Positions 8,726 to 17,120 of a stretch of 64,000 bases of DNA are shown piece by piece; position 1 is the stretch's first letter; each line of letters starts with the position of its first letter. The notes under the pieces were generated by a model, which saw nothing but the letters and a program-made list of their open reading frames with translations, searched no databases and was not told the origin of the DNA. The position numbers and the translations under genes were made by a program. The DNA is from Streptomonospora sp. PA3 (GTDB lineage: Bacteria; Actinomycetota; Actinomycetes; Streptosporangiales; Streptosporangiaceae): the NCBI RefSeq assembly GCF_009728995.1, contig NZ_VTZW01000019.1, positions 62,001 through 126,000 of the forward strand. The letters run 5' to 3'.

Positions 8726-9988
8726 GTGACCGCCGCCCTGGATGAGCAACCGTCCCTGACCGTACGCACGGTACCGCTGCAGAAGACCCCCGACCTGTTC
8801 GCGCACCTCCCGGCGGCCGCGCCGCTGGCCTGGATCCGGCGCGGCGAGGGCCTGGTCGGCTGGGGCGAGGCGGCGCGCGTGGAGCTCGCCCCCGAGTCCG
8901 CCCCGCAGGGCACCGGGCGCTTCACCGGCGCCGCCCGGGCGCTGGAACGGCTTGCGGCCCGCGCCCGCGTCAGCGACGCCGTGGGCGCGCCCGGCAGCGG
9001 GTTGGCGGCCTTCGGCGGGTTCGCCTTCGACCCGCGCTCCCCCGGTTCGGTGCTCATCGTGCCGCAGGTGGTCGTGGGCCACCGCGGCGGGCGCTCCTGG
9101 ATCACCACGGCCGCCCCCTCCGGCGAGCGCCCCGCCGAGGCGCCGCCCTCCCCCGGGGCGCCCTCGCCCGTCGGCCCCCTGTCCTGGCACCCCGGGTCGC
9201 GCACCGCCGAGGAATGGAGCGCGGCGGTGGGCTCGGCCGTCGAGCGGATCCGCGGCGGCGAACTGGACAAGGTTGTGATGGCCCGCGACGTCGTCGCCGC
9301 CGCCCGAAGCGAGATCGACCCCCGGACCCTGCTCGCCCGGCTGGCCCGCGACTACCCCGACTGCTACACGTTCTGCGTGGACGGCATGGTCGGCGCGACC
9401 CCGGAGCTGCTGCTGCGCCGCGAGGGCGACGAGGTCGCCTCGCTGGTGCTGGCCGGCACCCGGCCCCGCGGCGCCACCCCCGCCGAGGACGCGCGCCTTG
9501 CGGCGGAGCTGCAGGAGTCGGCCAAGGACCAGGAGGAGCACCGCTACGCCATCGAGTCGCTGCGCGCCACACTGGCGCCCCTGTGCGCCTCGGTGCAGGC
9601 GCCCGGACAACCCCGCCTGCTGCGGTTGGCCAACGTGCAGCACCTAGCCTCGCCGACCCGGGCGCGCCTGCGCAGCGGCGTCTCGACGCTGGACGTGGTG
9701 GCGGCCATGCACCCCACCGCGGCCGTCGGCGGCACGCCCACGGACGCCGCAATGGAGCTCATCCGCGAACTGGAGGGCATGGACCGGGGCCGCTACGCCG
9801 GCCCGGTGGGCTGGATCGACGGCGCGGGCAACGGCGAATGGGGCATCGCGCTGCGCTGCGCCCAGTTGGAGGGCCGCCGTGCGCGGCTGTTCGCCGGCTG
9901 CGGCATCGTCTCCGGCTCCGACCCCGCCGCCGAGGTGGCCGAGTCGGAGTCCAAACTCCGGGTCATGCGCGAGGCGCTGGCCGACTGA
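8726..9988 (+). CDS. menF: Isochorismate synthase MenF
   Basis: Converts chorismate to isochorismate, the first step of classical menaquinone synthesis. The 420-residue protein has a poorly conserved N-terminal half and the chorismate-binding fold from about residue 155 onward, with GELDKVVMARD, GATPELLLRR, LAGTRPRG, SAKDQEEH, HPTAAVGGTP and AGCGIVSGSDPAAEVAESESK. These final motifs hold the Mg and carboxylate ligands. It could in principle serve a siderophore (EntC-like), but menD, menC, menB and menE lie within 8 kb, so MenF is the best call. It is transcribed alone, probably as a leaderless message, and is followed by an intergenic repeat copy that can form a hairpin. Confidence 0.92.
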   Translation: MTAALDEQPSLTVRTVPLQKTPDLFAHLPAAAPLAWIRRGEGLVGWGEAARVELAPESAPQGTGRFTGAARALERLAARARVSDAVGAPGSGLAAFGGFAFDPRSPGSVLIVPQVVVGHRGGRSWITTAAPSGERPAEAPPSPGAPSPVGPLSWHPGSRTAEEWSAAVGSAVERIRGGELDKVVMARDVVAAARSEIDPRTLLARLARDYPDCYTFCVDGMVGATPELLLRREGDEVASLVLAGTRPRGATPAEDARLAAELQESAKDQEEHRYAIESLRATLAPLCASVQAPGQPRLLRLANVQHLASPTRARLRSGVSTLDVVAAMHPTAAVGGTPTDAAMELIRELEGMDRGRYAGPVGWIDGAGNGEWGIALRCAQLEGRRARLFAGCGIVSGSDPAAEVAESESKLRVMREALAD

Positions 9989-9990
9989 GC

Positions 9991-10096
9991 CGGCTACGGG
10001 AGGCGCACCCATTGCCGCAACCCCGACGGCGGCCGCCCCGGGTGGTACCCGGTCGGTTCCTGGAAAGCGGCAACACCGCCGTTCTTAAACGCGACC
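9991..10096 (+). repeat. CCCATTGCCGCA-family intergenic repeat, copy A
   Basis: The core CCCATTGCCGCAACCCC lies at 10008-10024, followed by GGTACCCGGTCGGTTCCT and AAAGCGGCAACACCGCCGTT, which can fold into a small stem-loop followed by TTCTT. The same order recurs at 14.4 and 42.7 kb and, inverted, in the 48.2-48.6 kb array. It fills the whole gap between menF and the convergent DUF952-cupin gene and ends on that gene's stop codon. A bidirectional terminator function is plausible. Confidence 0.75.
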
Positions 10097-10882
10097 TCAG
10101 TAGTCGACGGCCTCGAAGTCGGCGAAGTCGAAGCCCGGCGAGACGAAGCAGCTGACCAGCGCCTCCCGGTCGGTCACCGGGCGGGCGGCCTGCCAGGTGC
10201 CGGCGGGGACGAGGACCTGCAGGAGGTGGCCGTCCTCGATGTCGGGGCCCAGTGTCAGGCTCGCCTCCCGCGCCGGGCGCTCCGCGCTGCCGCCCAGCGA
10301 CAGCGCGAGCGGCCCGCCGCGGTTGAAGACCCACATCTCGTCGGAGCGGACCCGGTGCCAGCGCGAGTGCTCGCCGGGGTTGAGCAGGAAGTGGATGCCG
10401 GTGGCCGTGGCGCGCGGGCCCGGGTAGTCCTCGGGGCGCACCTGCACCCCGGTGCTCCAGGTCTGGCGGAACCACCCGCCCTCTGGGTGGGGCAGCAGGT
10501 CCAGGCGCTCGGCGGTCGCGCCGCGCCGCTCGATGGAGACGTAGGCCCCCTGCGGGTCGCGGCGCAGGTAGCGCACGCCCGCCACCGCTTCGCGCGGCAG
10601 CGGCCCGTAGACGTGCGGGAAGAGGGCGTCGGCGGCCACGCCGGGCGGCGGGGCGGGGGCGGCGGCCTCCCACCGCACTTCGGCGTCCAGCCGCTCGGTG
10701 TCGATCTCGAGCACGACCTGGGGCTCGGCGGCCTCGGCGTAGACGGCGTTGGCCACGGCCAGCACCGTGGCGTCGTCGGGGGATGCGTGCACGAACCCCT
10801 CGGTCCGCAGCGACTCCGGCGCGATCGGCCCGTCGCCGTCGCGCCAGGTGCTCACCCCGGTCATGTGCAGCAGGTACCGCAT
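10097..10882 (-). CDS. DUF952-cupin (DUF985/cupin_5) fusion protein
   Basis: 261-residue protein joining two families usually found apart. Residues 1-115 match the DUF952 family (MRYLLHMTGVSTW, GFVHASPDD, LFPHVYGPL). Residues 120-261 match the cupin_5/DUF985 family, with a histidine cluster in HFLLNPGEHSRWHRV, then DEMWVFNRG and a terminal CFVSPGFDFADF. Neither family has a firmly established reaction. The cupin part should form a beta-barrel that could bind a metal or a small sugar-like ligand. A TAGCTT -10 element 8 bases before the ATG suggests a leaderless message. It is convergent with menF and sits just downstream of menD on the same strand. The fusion is clear; function is unknown. Confidence 0.82.
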   Translation of the reverse strand: MRYLLHMTGVSTWRDGDGPIAPESLRTEGFVHASPDDATVLAVANAVYAEAAEPQVVLEIDTERLDAEVRWEAAAPAPPPGVAADALFPHVYGPLPREAVAGVRYLRRDPQGAYVSIERRGATAERLDLLPHPEGGWFRQTWSTGVQVRPEDYPGPRATATGIHFLLNPGEHSRWHRVRSDEMWVFNRGGPLALSLGGSAERPAREASLTLGPDIEDGHLLQVLVPAGTWQAARPVTDREALVSCFVSPGFDFADFEAVDY

Positions 10883-10890
10883 AGTCGGCA

Positions 10891-10896
10891 AAGCTA
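10891..10896 (-). promoter_or_regulatory. -10 element, probable leaderless promoter
   Basis: On the minus strand TAGCTT lies 8 bases before the ATG of the DUF952-cupin gene, and no Shine-Dalgarno is present. The position fits transcription starting at the start codon. Confidence 0.4.
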
Positions 10897-10955
10897 GCAG
10901 CAGGGCGCCGCGGAGCCGCGTCCGGGTCGGCCGCACCGCCGGGGGGTGCGCGGGC

Positions 10956-12674
10956 TCAGTCCTCCAGGGCGGCGTCGACCGCCTGCTGCAGCGTGCGGCG
11001 CAGCGCCGCGGAGTCGGCGCGGCCGGTGCAGACCTCCACGACGCGCAGCCCCTCGCCCAGCAGCGCCTTGGGCAGGTCCGAGGCCCACTCCAAGCGGGTG
11101 TAGGGCAGGTCGGCCATCTGGGCCACGCGTTCCATCGAAACCCCGTGCGGGGTGCCGAACAGCCGCTCGAAGCCGGGGTGGCCCGCCTGCTCCAGGCCGG
11201 AGAAGATCCCGCCCCCGTCGTTGTTGACCACCACCGCTGCCAGGTCGGGGCGGGGTTCGCCGGGGCCCAGAACGAGCCCGTTCTGGTCGTGCAGCATGGC
11301 CAGGTCCCCCAGCAGCGCGTAGGCGCCGCCTCCGCCCGCCTGCTGGTGGGCCAGCGCCGCTCCCACGGCCGTTGAGACGGTGCCGTCGATGCCGCTGACC
11401 CCGCGGTTGCCGATGATCCGGCCGCCGCAGCGCGCACCCATCGCCGCGTCCAGGTCGCGGATGGGCATGCTGGAGCCGGCGAACAGCAGCGAGCCGTTGG
11501 GCGCATGGGCGGCGAGGTCGCGGGCCAGGCGCACCTCGCTCAGCGCCTCTTCGGCGTCGAGGACCTTGTCGATCGCGGCGCGCGCCAGCCGTTCGGCCGC
11601 CTGCCAGGAGGCGGCCCAGGCGGTGTCGGGGGCGCCCCCGCTCGGGGCCGCGACGGCCGGGACCACGTCGGTGGCGCTGCGCACCGGGTCGGCGAAGCAG
11701 CGCGGAGCGCCGACCACGACGTGCCTCTCGGCGCGCGCCAGGTAGGCGAGCAGTTGGCGGGAGAGGCCCGGACGGCCCACGCTGACCACCAGCTCGGGGT
11801 CGTGCTCCGCGGCGAACCGCGGCGACGCCAGCAGGTGGCGGTAGGCGGAGACGGCCTCGCCCCGGCGCGCGTTGGAGGTGGGCTCGGCCAGCAGCGGCCA
11901 TCCGGTCTGGGCGGCCAGTGCCAGGTAGGGGATCGGGTCGTAGTCGCCGTCGCCGCAGACGACGACGCCGCGCTCGACCGCGGGCAGCTCCACGGGCACC
12001 GGCTCGCAGGGCCGGGTCTGCTGTGCGATCCAGGGTCGTCCCGACGCGCGCCCCTCCAGGGTTTCGGGCCACTCGGAATCGCTTTTCAGAGCGTGTGCGG
12101 CGCGGTCGGCCGATGCGGGGGCACCCGGGGCGGCCTCCACGTCGGGCACCAGGGGGTCGCGGAAGGCGAGGTTGAGGTGCACCGGGCCGGGCCGGTCGGC
12201 ACCCGCGGCCGCCCAGGCCCGGCAGGCCAGCGACCGCCAGTAGGCCGCCATGCCCGGCACCGGCGCGGGCGCGCCGACCTCGGTGAACATCCGCACCGCC
12301 GAACCGAACAGGCCGATCTGGTCCACGGTCTGGTTGGCTCCGGTTCCGCGCAGCTCCGGGGGCCGGTCGGCGGTCAGCACCAGCAGCGGGACGCCGCTCT
12401 CGTCGGCTTCCAGCACGGCTGGATGGAAGTTGGCCGCCGCGGTGCCCGACGTGCACACCAGCGCGGCCGGGCTCCGCTGGGCGCGGGCCAGGCCGAGCGC
12501 GAGGAAGGCCGCCGACCGCTCGTCGATGCGGACGTGCAGCCGCACGTCCGGGTGGGCGGCCAGGGCCAGCGCAAGGGGGGTGGAGCGCGACCCCGGCGCG
12601 ACGACGGCCTCGGCCAGCCCGCACCGGGCCAGTTCGTCGACGAGGACGCGCGCCAGAGCGGTAGACGGGTTCAT
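10956..12674 (-). CDS. menD: 2-succinyl-5-enolpyruvyl-6-hydroxy-3-cyclohexene-1-carboxylate synthase MenD
   Basis: Thiamine-diphosphate enzyme joining isochorismate and 2-oxoglutarate in menaquinone synthesis. The 572-residue protein has the N-terminal ThDP-pyrimidine domain (AEAVVAPGSRSTPLALALAAH, with CTSGTAAANFHPAV and ANQTVDQIGLFG). Its C-terminal ThDP-binding domain carries GNRGVSGIDGTVSTAVGAAL, the LLGDLAMLHDQNGL metal-binding stretch and VNNDGGGIFSGLEQ. Length and motifs are typical of the family. It is leftward, 73 bp upstream of the DUF952-cupin start; the two could be cotranscribed, though the latter has its own -10 candidate. The ribosome site is weak (AGAGAG). Confidence 0.96.
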   Translation of the reverse strand: MNPSTALARVLVDELARCGLAEAVVAPGSRSTPLALALAAHPDVRLHVRIDERSAAFLALGLARAQRSPAALVCTSGTAAANFHPAVLEADESGVPLLVLTADRPPELRGTGANQTVDQIGLFGSAVRMFTEVGAPAPVPGMAAYWRSLACRAWAAAGADRPGPVHLNLAFRDPLVPDVEAAPGAPASADRAAHALKSDSEWPETLEGRASGRPWIAQQTRPCEPVPVELPAVERGVVVCGDGDYDPIPYLALAAQTGWPLLAEPTSNARRGEAVSAYRHLLASPRFAAEHDPELVVSVGRPGLSRQLLAYLARAERHVVVGAPRCFADPVRSATDVVPAVAAPSGGAPDTAWAASWQAAERLARAAIDKVLDAEEALSEVRLARDLAAHAPNGSLLFAGSSMPIRDLDAAMGARCGGRIIGNRGVSGIDGTVSTAVGAALAHQQAGGGGAYALLGDLAMLHDQNGLVLGPGEPRPDLAAVVVNNDGGGIFSGLEQAGHPGFERLFGTPHGVSMERVAQMADLPYTRLEWASDLPKALLGEGLRVVEVCTGRADSAALRRTLQQAVDAALED

Positions 12675-13057
12675 GCGGTCTCTCTAGTTCGTCAGGATGT
12701 GTTCAAGTATCGGCGCGGCCCGCATGGCGGTGCCGCCGCCCCCGGCCCTGGCCGGCAGGGCGGGCCGGGGCCGACCGGTGCACCCGCCCGGCGCGGCCGG
12801 AGGCAGGAGGCGGTCCGCGCGGAGGACGCATTCGGGAACCCGGACACTCCCGTCGTGCAACGGATCGCGGCGCTGTGTTCGTCCCCGGGCGCTGGGGAGT
12901 CCCCCCGAAGTGTGACCGGAATCGCGGTGCGGATACGGCCGGAACCGGTGCAATCGCCCGGTGCGGACGCCCTCCCCCTTCCCCCGACGGTGCGGTGCGC
13001 CCTTACCGGGGACCTACCCGTTCTCACGCGGTCAACCGGGGATAGGGAAAAAGTCGG
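12675..13057. other. Gap without a recognised gene
   Basis: 383 bp between the menD start and the menC stop, both leftward. Reading frames here lack recognisable protein sequence. It must hold the menD promoter, but I see no convincing -35/-10 pair. Confidence 0.5.
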
Positions 13058-14050
13058 TCAATCCCCCGACGCCCGCGGGGCGGCGCCGCCGTCGTCCTCC
13101 GCCGGCCCGCGGGCGCGCCGCGCGGCCTCGGCGCGGCGCAGCCAGGGCGCCGCGTCGGTCTCGACGGCGGCGAGCCGGCGCTCGTCGACCTCGGGGCGGC
13201 GCACCGGCACGCGCCCCTGGTGCGGCAGCAGCGGATCGGCGGTGACGTCGGTCTCCAGCAGATGCATGGTCGCCAGCCCGCAGGCGTAGGGCAGCTCGGG
13301 CAGCGCCGCGGCCAGCGCGACGCCCGCGGCCAGCCCGACCGAGGTCTCCACGGCGCTGGAGACGACCACCGGCAGCCCGCACGCCTCGGCGACCCGCAGC
13401 GCGGCGCGCACCCCGCCCAGCGGTTGCACCTTGAGCACCACGATGTCGGCGGCGCCGGCGGCGCGCACGCGCAGCGGGTCCTCGGCGCGCCGGATGGACT
13501 CGTCGGCGGCCACGGGGACACCGCAGCGGCGGCGCACCTGCGCCAGCTCCTCCAGGGTGGCGCAGGGCTGCTCGGCGTACTCCAGGTCGAAGCGCGACAG
13601 CGCGGCCAGCATCCGCACCGCGGTATCGGGGTCCCACGCGCCGTTGGCGTCGATGCGCACCCGGCCGCGCGGGCCGATGGCGTCGCGCACGGCCTCGACG
13701 CGCGCGAGGTCGTCGGCGGGGCTCTGCCCGGTCTCGGCGACCTTCACCTTGGCTGTGGCGCACCCGCCCCCGGCCACGATGCGGGCCGCCTGATCGGGGC
13801 CGACCGCGGGGACGGTGACGTTGACGGGGACGCTGTCGCGCACGGGCGCGGGCCAGCCCTCTGCGGCGGCCTCGCGGCAGGCCGACCACCAGCGGGCGCA
13901 CTCGCGCGGCGCATATTCGGGGAAGGGCGAGAACTCGCCCCACCCGGCGGGACCGCGCACCAGCAGCCCTTCGCGCACGGTCTGCCCGCGAAACCGCGTA
14001 CGCATCGGAACGGCGAACGCGCGCGCCTCGCCGATGCCGCTGTGGCCCAA
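13058..14050 (-). CDS. menC: o-Succinylbenzoate synthase MenC
   Basis: Enolase-superfamily dehydratase making o-succinylbenzoate for menaquinone. The 330-residue form begins at TTG 14050, which has GGGAGG 5 bases upstream; the reading frame continues above it only as repeat-derived sequence. Motifs: ARAFAVPMRTRFRG at the N-terminus, the KxK pair in TAKVKV, the metal ligands in RIDANGAW, LEYAEQP and VAADESIR, and the general-base lysine in VLKVQPLGG. The N-terminal capping and C-terminal barrel domains are complete. Upstream lies an IR element and a repeat copy, so the gene is probably transcribed separately from menB. Confidence 0.93.
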   Translation of the reverse strand: MGHSGIGEARAFAVPMRTRFRGQTVREGLLVRGPAGWGEFSPFPEYAPRECARWWSACREAAAEGWPAPVRDSVPVNVTVPAVGPDQAARIVAGGGCATAKVKVAETGQSPADDLARVEAVRDAIGPRGRVRIDANGAWDPDTAVRMLAALSRFDLEYAEQPCATLEELAQVRRRCGVPVAADESIRRAEDPLRVRAAGAADIVVLKVQPLGGVRAALRVAEACGLPVVVSSAVETSVGLAAGVALAAALPELPYACGLATMHLLETDVTADPLLPHQGRVPVRRPEVDERRLAAVETDAAPWLRRAEAARRARGPAEDDGGAAPRASGD

Positions 14051-14208
14051 TCCAGCCTCCCGCCGATCCCGCCGAAGATGTGCCGACTGTATTCTGCCGC
14101 GGGCGTGCAGGGCGCTCGGACACCCCGCACACCCGCTGCGGCCTCGCTCCGGCGCTCGCCGGTCCAGACGGCGCCGCCCCCGGTGGCCACCGCCCTGGGA
14201 GCGGCCTA

Positions 14209-14305
14209 CAGCTTGCCGCCGAGCGGCGGTGCACCTACGCGTCAACGGCCCGCCACGGGTGGTGCGGCTCCACCTGGAAAGAACCGCGTGCGCTCGACGG
14301 CAAGC
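14209..14305. repeat. 97-bp inverted-repeat element, copy 1
   Basis: The left end CAGCTTGCCGCCGAGCG (14209-14225) and the right end CGTGCGCTCGACGGCAAGC (14287-14305) are imperfect inverted repeats enclosing about 60 bp. Related ends bound elements at 42473-42568 and 48641-48740. All three copies lie beside a CCCATTGCCGCA core repeat. It is MITE-like in shape, but no transposase or target duplication was recognised. It lies between the menC start and the menB stop. Confidence 0.7.
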
Positions 14306-14366
14306 GAGCAGGTGACGCGAAGCGTCTCCGCTGGGGTGGTGGCGGGCTGACGGGCGGGCGGTTCAC

Positions 14367-14468
14367 GCTTCGCGAGACACACCCATTGCCGCAGCCCCGA
14401 TGGTCACCGCCCCAGGTGGGACCCGGTGGCGCCTCGAAAGCGGCGCCACCGCCGTTCTTCAACACGGC

Positions 14469-14472
<4 letters not shown>
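14367..14472 (+). repeat. CCCATTGCCGCA-family intergenic repeat, copy B
   Basis: The core at 14382-14397 is followed by GGGACCCGGTGGCGCCTCG and AAAGCGGCGCCACCGCCGTT, then TTCTTCAA. The last part folds as CGGCG-ccac-CGCCG with T-rich flanks on both strands. The copy runs into the stop codon of menB (14469-14471). The 61 bases between the inverted-repeat element and this copy contain GTGACGCGAAGCGTCTCCGC, which is duplicated in the related island at 42.6 kb. Confidence 0.75.
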
Positions 14473-15305
<833 letters not shown>

Positions 15306-15526
15306 GACTGCCGTCATCTCCTTCGCTGCGTCATCCGGCTGGAGCCGGGTCCGGCCGACCGGCGCCGCCCGGCACATGGCCGCGGCCGCGCCCGGACCCG
15401 TCGCAGGCCAACCCTAATCCTTCCCGCGGGCGGCGGCGCACCCCGGCCGCCTCGTCGGCGCCCCCTTCCCGCGGGTCCGGCCCGGCCTGCGGAAGACCCG
15501 CCGCGCGGTGCGCCCGCAGGCGGCGC

Positions 15527-15532
15527 TAGCCT
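15527..15532 (+). promoter_or_regulatory. -10 element, probable leaderless promoter of menE
   Basis: TAGCCT ends 8 bases before GTG 15541. This supports that GTG rather than an in-frame GTG at 15508, because the element itself would otherwise be inside the coding sequence. Confidence 0.4.
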
Positions 15533-15540
15533 TGGCGGAC

Positions 15541-16737
15541 GTGGCGAACCGACCGTTGCAGGCGGTGCTGGGGCTGGAGCCCGCCCACCTGACCGACCTG
15601 CTCTCCGACTCCCTCCAGGGCCGCGGCCCGGCGCTGCTCCCGCTCGACCCCGCCACCCCGCGGCCCCGGCTGGACGCCGTCCTGGAGGCGATGCGGCCCG
15701 CGTCCCTGCGGACCCCCGAAGGCGTCACGGCGCTGGAGGACTCCCGCGGCGCCGGCGAGGACACCGCGCTGACGATCGCCACCTCCGGCTCCACGGGCGC
15801 CCCCAAGGGCGTGGAGCTGCCCGCGCAGGCGCTGCTGGCCTCGGCCCGCGCCTCGCTGCGGCGGATCGGCGCCGGCCCCGGCGACCGGTGGCTGTGCGTG
15901 CTGCCCCACGCCCACATATCGGGGCTGCTGGTGCTGGTCCGCGCCCTGGTCGCCGGAACCGAGCCGCTCGTGCAGCCCTTCGACCCCGACTCGGCGCTGC
16001 GCATCGCCGCCCGCCACCGTCCGCACGTCTCGCTGGTGCCCACCCAGCTGCGCCGGCTGGTGGCCGCCGGCGCCGACCTGTCCCGCTTCGGCACCATCCT
16101 GGTGGGCGGGGCCGCCGCGCAGGAGGGGCTGCTGCGCACCGCCCGCGCCGCCGGCGGCCGGGTGGTCACCACCTACGGCATGAGCGAGACCTGCGGCGGC
16201 TGCGTCTATGACGGCCAGCCGCTGGAGGCCGTGCGGGTGCGTGTCGATCCCGGCGGCCGGATCCTGCTCGCCGGCCCTGTCCTCTTCGCCGGCTACCGCC
16301 TGGACCCCGGGGCCACGGCCGCCAGCCTGGTCGAGGACGGCGACGGCACCCGGTGGCTGCGCACCGGAGACCTGGGCCGGTTCGACGACGACGGGCGGCT
16401 GGTGGTGCGGGGCCGGCTGGACGACGTCATCAACACCGGCGGGCACAAGGTGGTCGCCGGGGAGGTCGCATCCCTGCTGATGCGGATGGACTCCGTGGCC
16501 GACGCCGCGGTGGTGGGCCGGCCCGACCCGGAGTGGGGCGAGCGCGTGACCGCGGTGGTGGTCCCCGCCGACCCGGCGGCCCCGCCCGGCCTGGAGGAGG
16601 TGCGGGCGTGGGTCGGCGCGCACCTGCCGCGCTACGCGGCGCCGCGCGAGGTGGAGGTCCGCTCGCGCCTGCCCCTGCTGGCCTCGGGCAAACCCGACCT
16701 CGCCGCCCTGCGCCGGGGCGGCCCGCAGCGCGATTGA
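15541..16737 (+). CDS. menE: o-Succinylbenzoate-CoA ligase MenE
   Basis: Adenylate-forming ligase that activates o-succinylbenzoate with CoA. The short form (398 residues) is usual for actinobacterial MenE. It has the phosphate loop TIATSGSTGAPKGVEL, VLPHAHISGLLVLVRALVAG, TTYGMSETCGG, the ribose-binding RTGDLGRFDDDGRL, the hinge VRGRLDDVINTGGHKV, and the C-terminal catalytic lysine in LASGKPDLAAL. The start was set at GTG 15541 because RPLQAVLGLEPAHL aligns with how family members begin and a -10 element sits just upstream; GTG 15508 remains possible. It is divergent from menB and followed by the sigA upstream region. Confidence 0.92.
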   Translation: MANRPLQAVLGLEPAHLTDLLSDSLQGRGPALLPLDPATPRPRLDAVLEAMRPASLRTPEGVTALEDSRGAGEDTALTIATSGSTGAPKGVELPAQALLASARASLRRIGAGPGDRWLCVLPHAHISGLLVLVRALVAGTEPLVQPFDPDSALRIAARHRPHVSLVPTQLRRLVAAGADLSRFGTILVGGAAAQEGLLRTARAAGGRVVTTYGMSETCGGCVYDGQPLEAVRVRVDPGGRILLAGPVLFAGYRLDPGATAASLVEDGDGTRWLRTGDLGRFDDDGRLVVRGRLDDVINTGGHKVVAGEVASLLMRMDSVADAAVVGRPDPEWGERVTAVVVPADPAAPPGLEEVRAWVGAHLPRYAAPREVEVRSRLPLLASGKPDLAALRRGGPQRD

Positions 16738-16977
16738 CGCGCCCGTGCGGGGGCAGGATGATCGGTGACCGCGATCTCTCGGTAACGGATCCGCCTCTGG
16801 GGGAACTTCGCACGCCGGACAGGCGTCTACCAAGGCACCGGATTCAACCCCTCGCGAAGGAGGTCGGCGGTGCGAATCGGCCGGCACCGACCCGGCGGAG
16901 GTCTCGGCTCCGCTCGCGGGAAGCGGCGCACCAGTTATCCCTACCCGTTCCTGGGCGCCGTCCACGCCGCATCGGGG

Positions 16978-16993
16978 TGTGAGCTAGGTCACG
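16978..16993. promoter_or_regulatory. Crp- or Rex-like operator upstream of sigA
   Basis: The dyad TGTGA-N6-TCACG reads GTG-N6-GTCAC inside, which fits the GTG-N6-GNCAC pattern reported for streptomycete Crp and partly the Rex half-sites TGTGA/TCACA. It lies 24 bases upstream of the promoter-like GGGAAC. Binding is a prediction only. Confidence 0.4.
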
Positions 16994-17016
16994 TCCCACG
17001 AGATCCAATCGAGACC

Positions 17017-17053
17017 GGGAACATTTGACTCTCTGACACGTTAGACATAGTGG
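17017..17053 (+). promoter_or_regulatory. Candidate sigA promoters (ECF sigma-R-like and vegetative-like)
   Basis: GGGAAC (17017-17022), 17 bases, then GTT (17040-17042) resembles the thiol-stress sigma-R consensus GGAAT-N18/19-GTT, one base short. Overlapping it, TTGACT (17025-17030) with 17 bases to TAGTGG (17048-17053) could be a vegetative promoter with a poor -10. In Streptomyces coelicolor the hrdB gene has a sigma-R-dependent promoter, which makes the first reading attractive. Confidence 0.4.
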
Positions 17054-17120
17054 CGTGCGAACACGGCGGGCTCCTTTACCGCCACGCGCCTGACGTCTTG
17101 GAAGGGAGGGAGGTGCCTTC

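Larger units (their letters stand above)
16738..17120 (+). other. sigA upstream region, no gene
   Basis: 383 bp between menE and sigA on the same strand. No credible reading frame is present. The distal part (16978-17053) holds a TGTGA/TCACG dyad and overlapping promoter-like hexamers described separately; 16738-16977 shows nothing recognisable. The message would have a leader of 60 bases or more. Confidence 0.5.

Noticed and set aside
12675-13057. Small genes in the menD-menC gap
   Set aside because: The frames there are low-complexity and lack ribosome sites.
14051-14245. N-terminal extension of MenC up to 14245
   Set aside because: The extra sequence is arginine-rich, overlaps the inverted-repeat element, and TTG 14050 has a good ribosome site at the expected family start.
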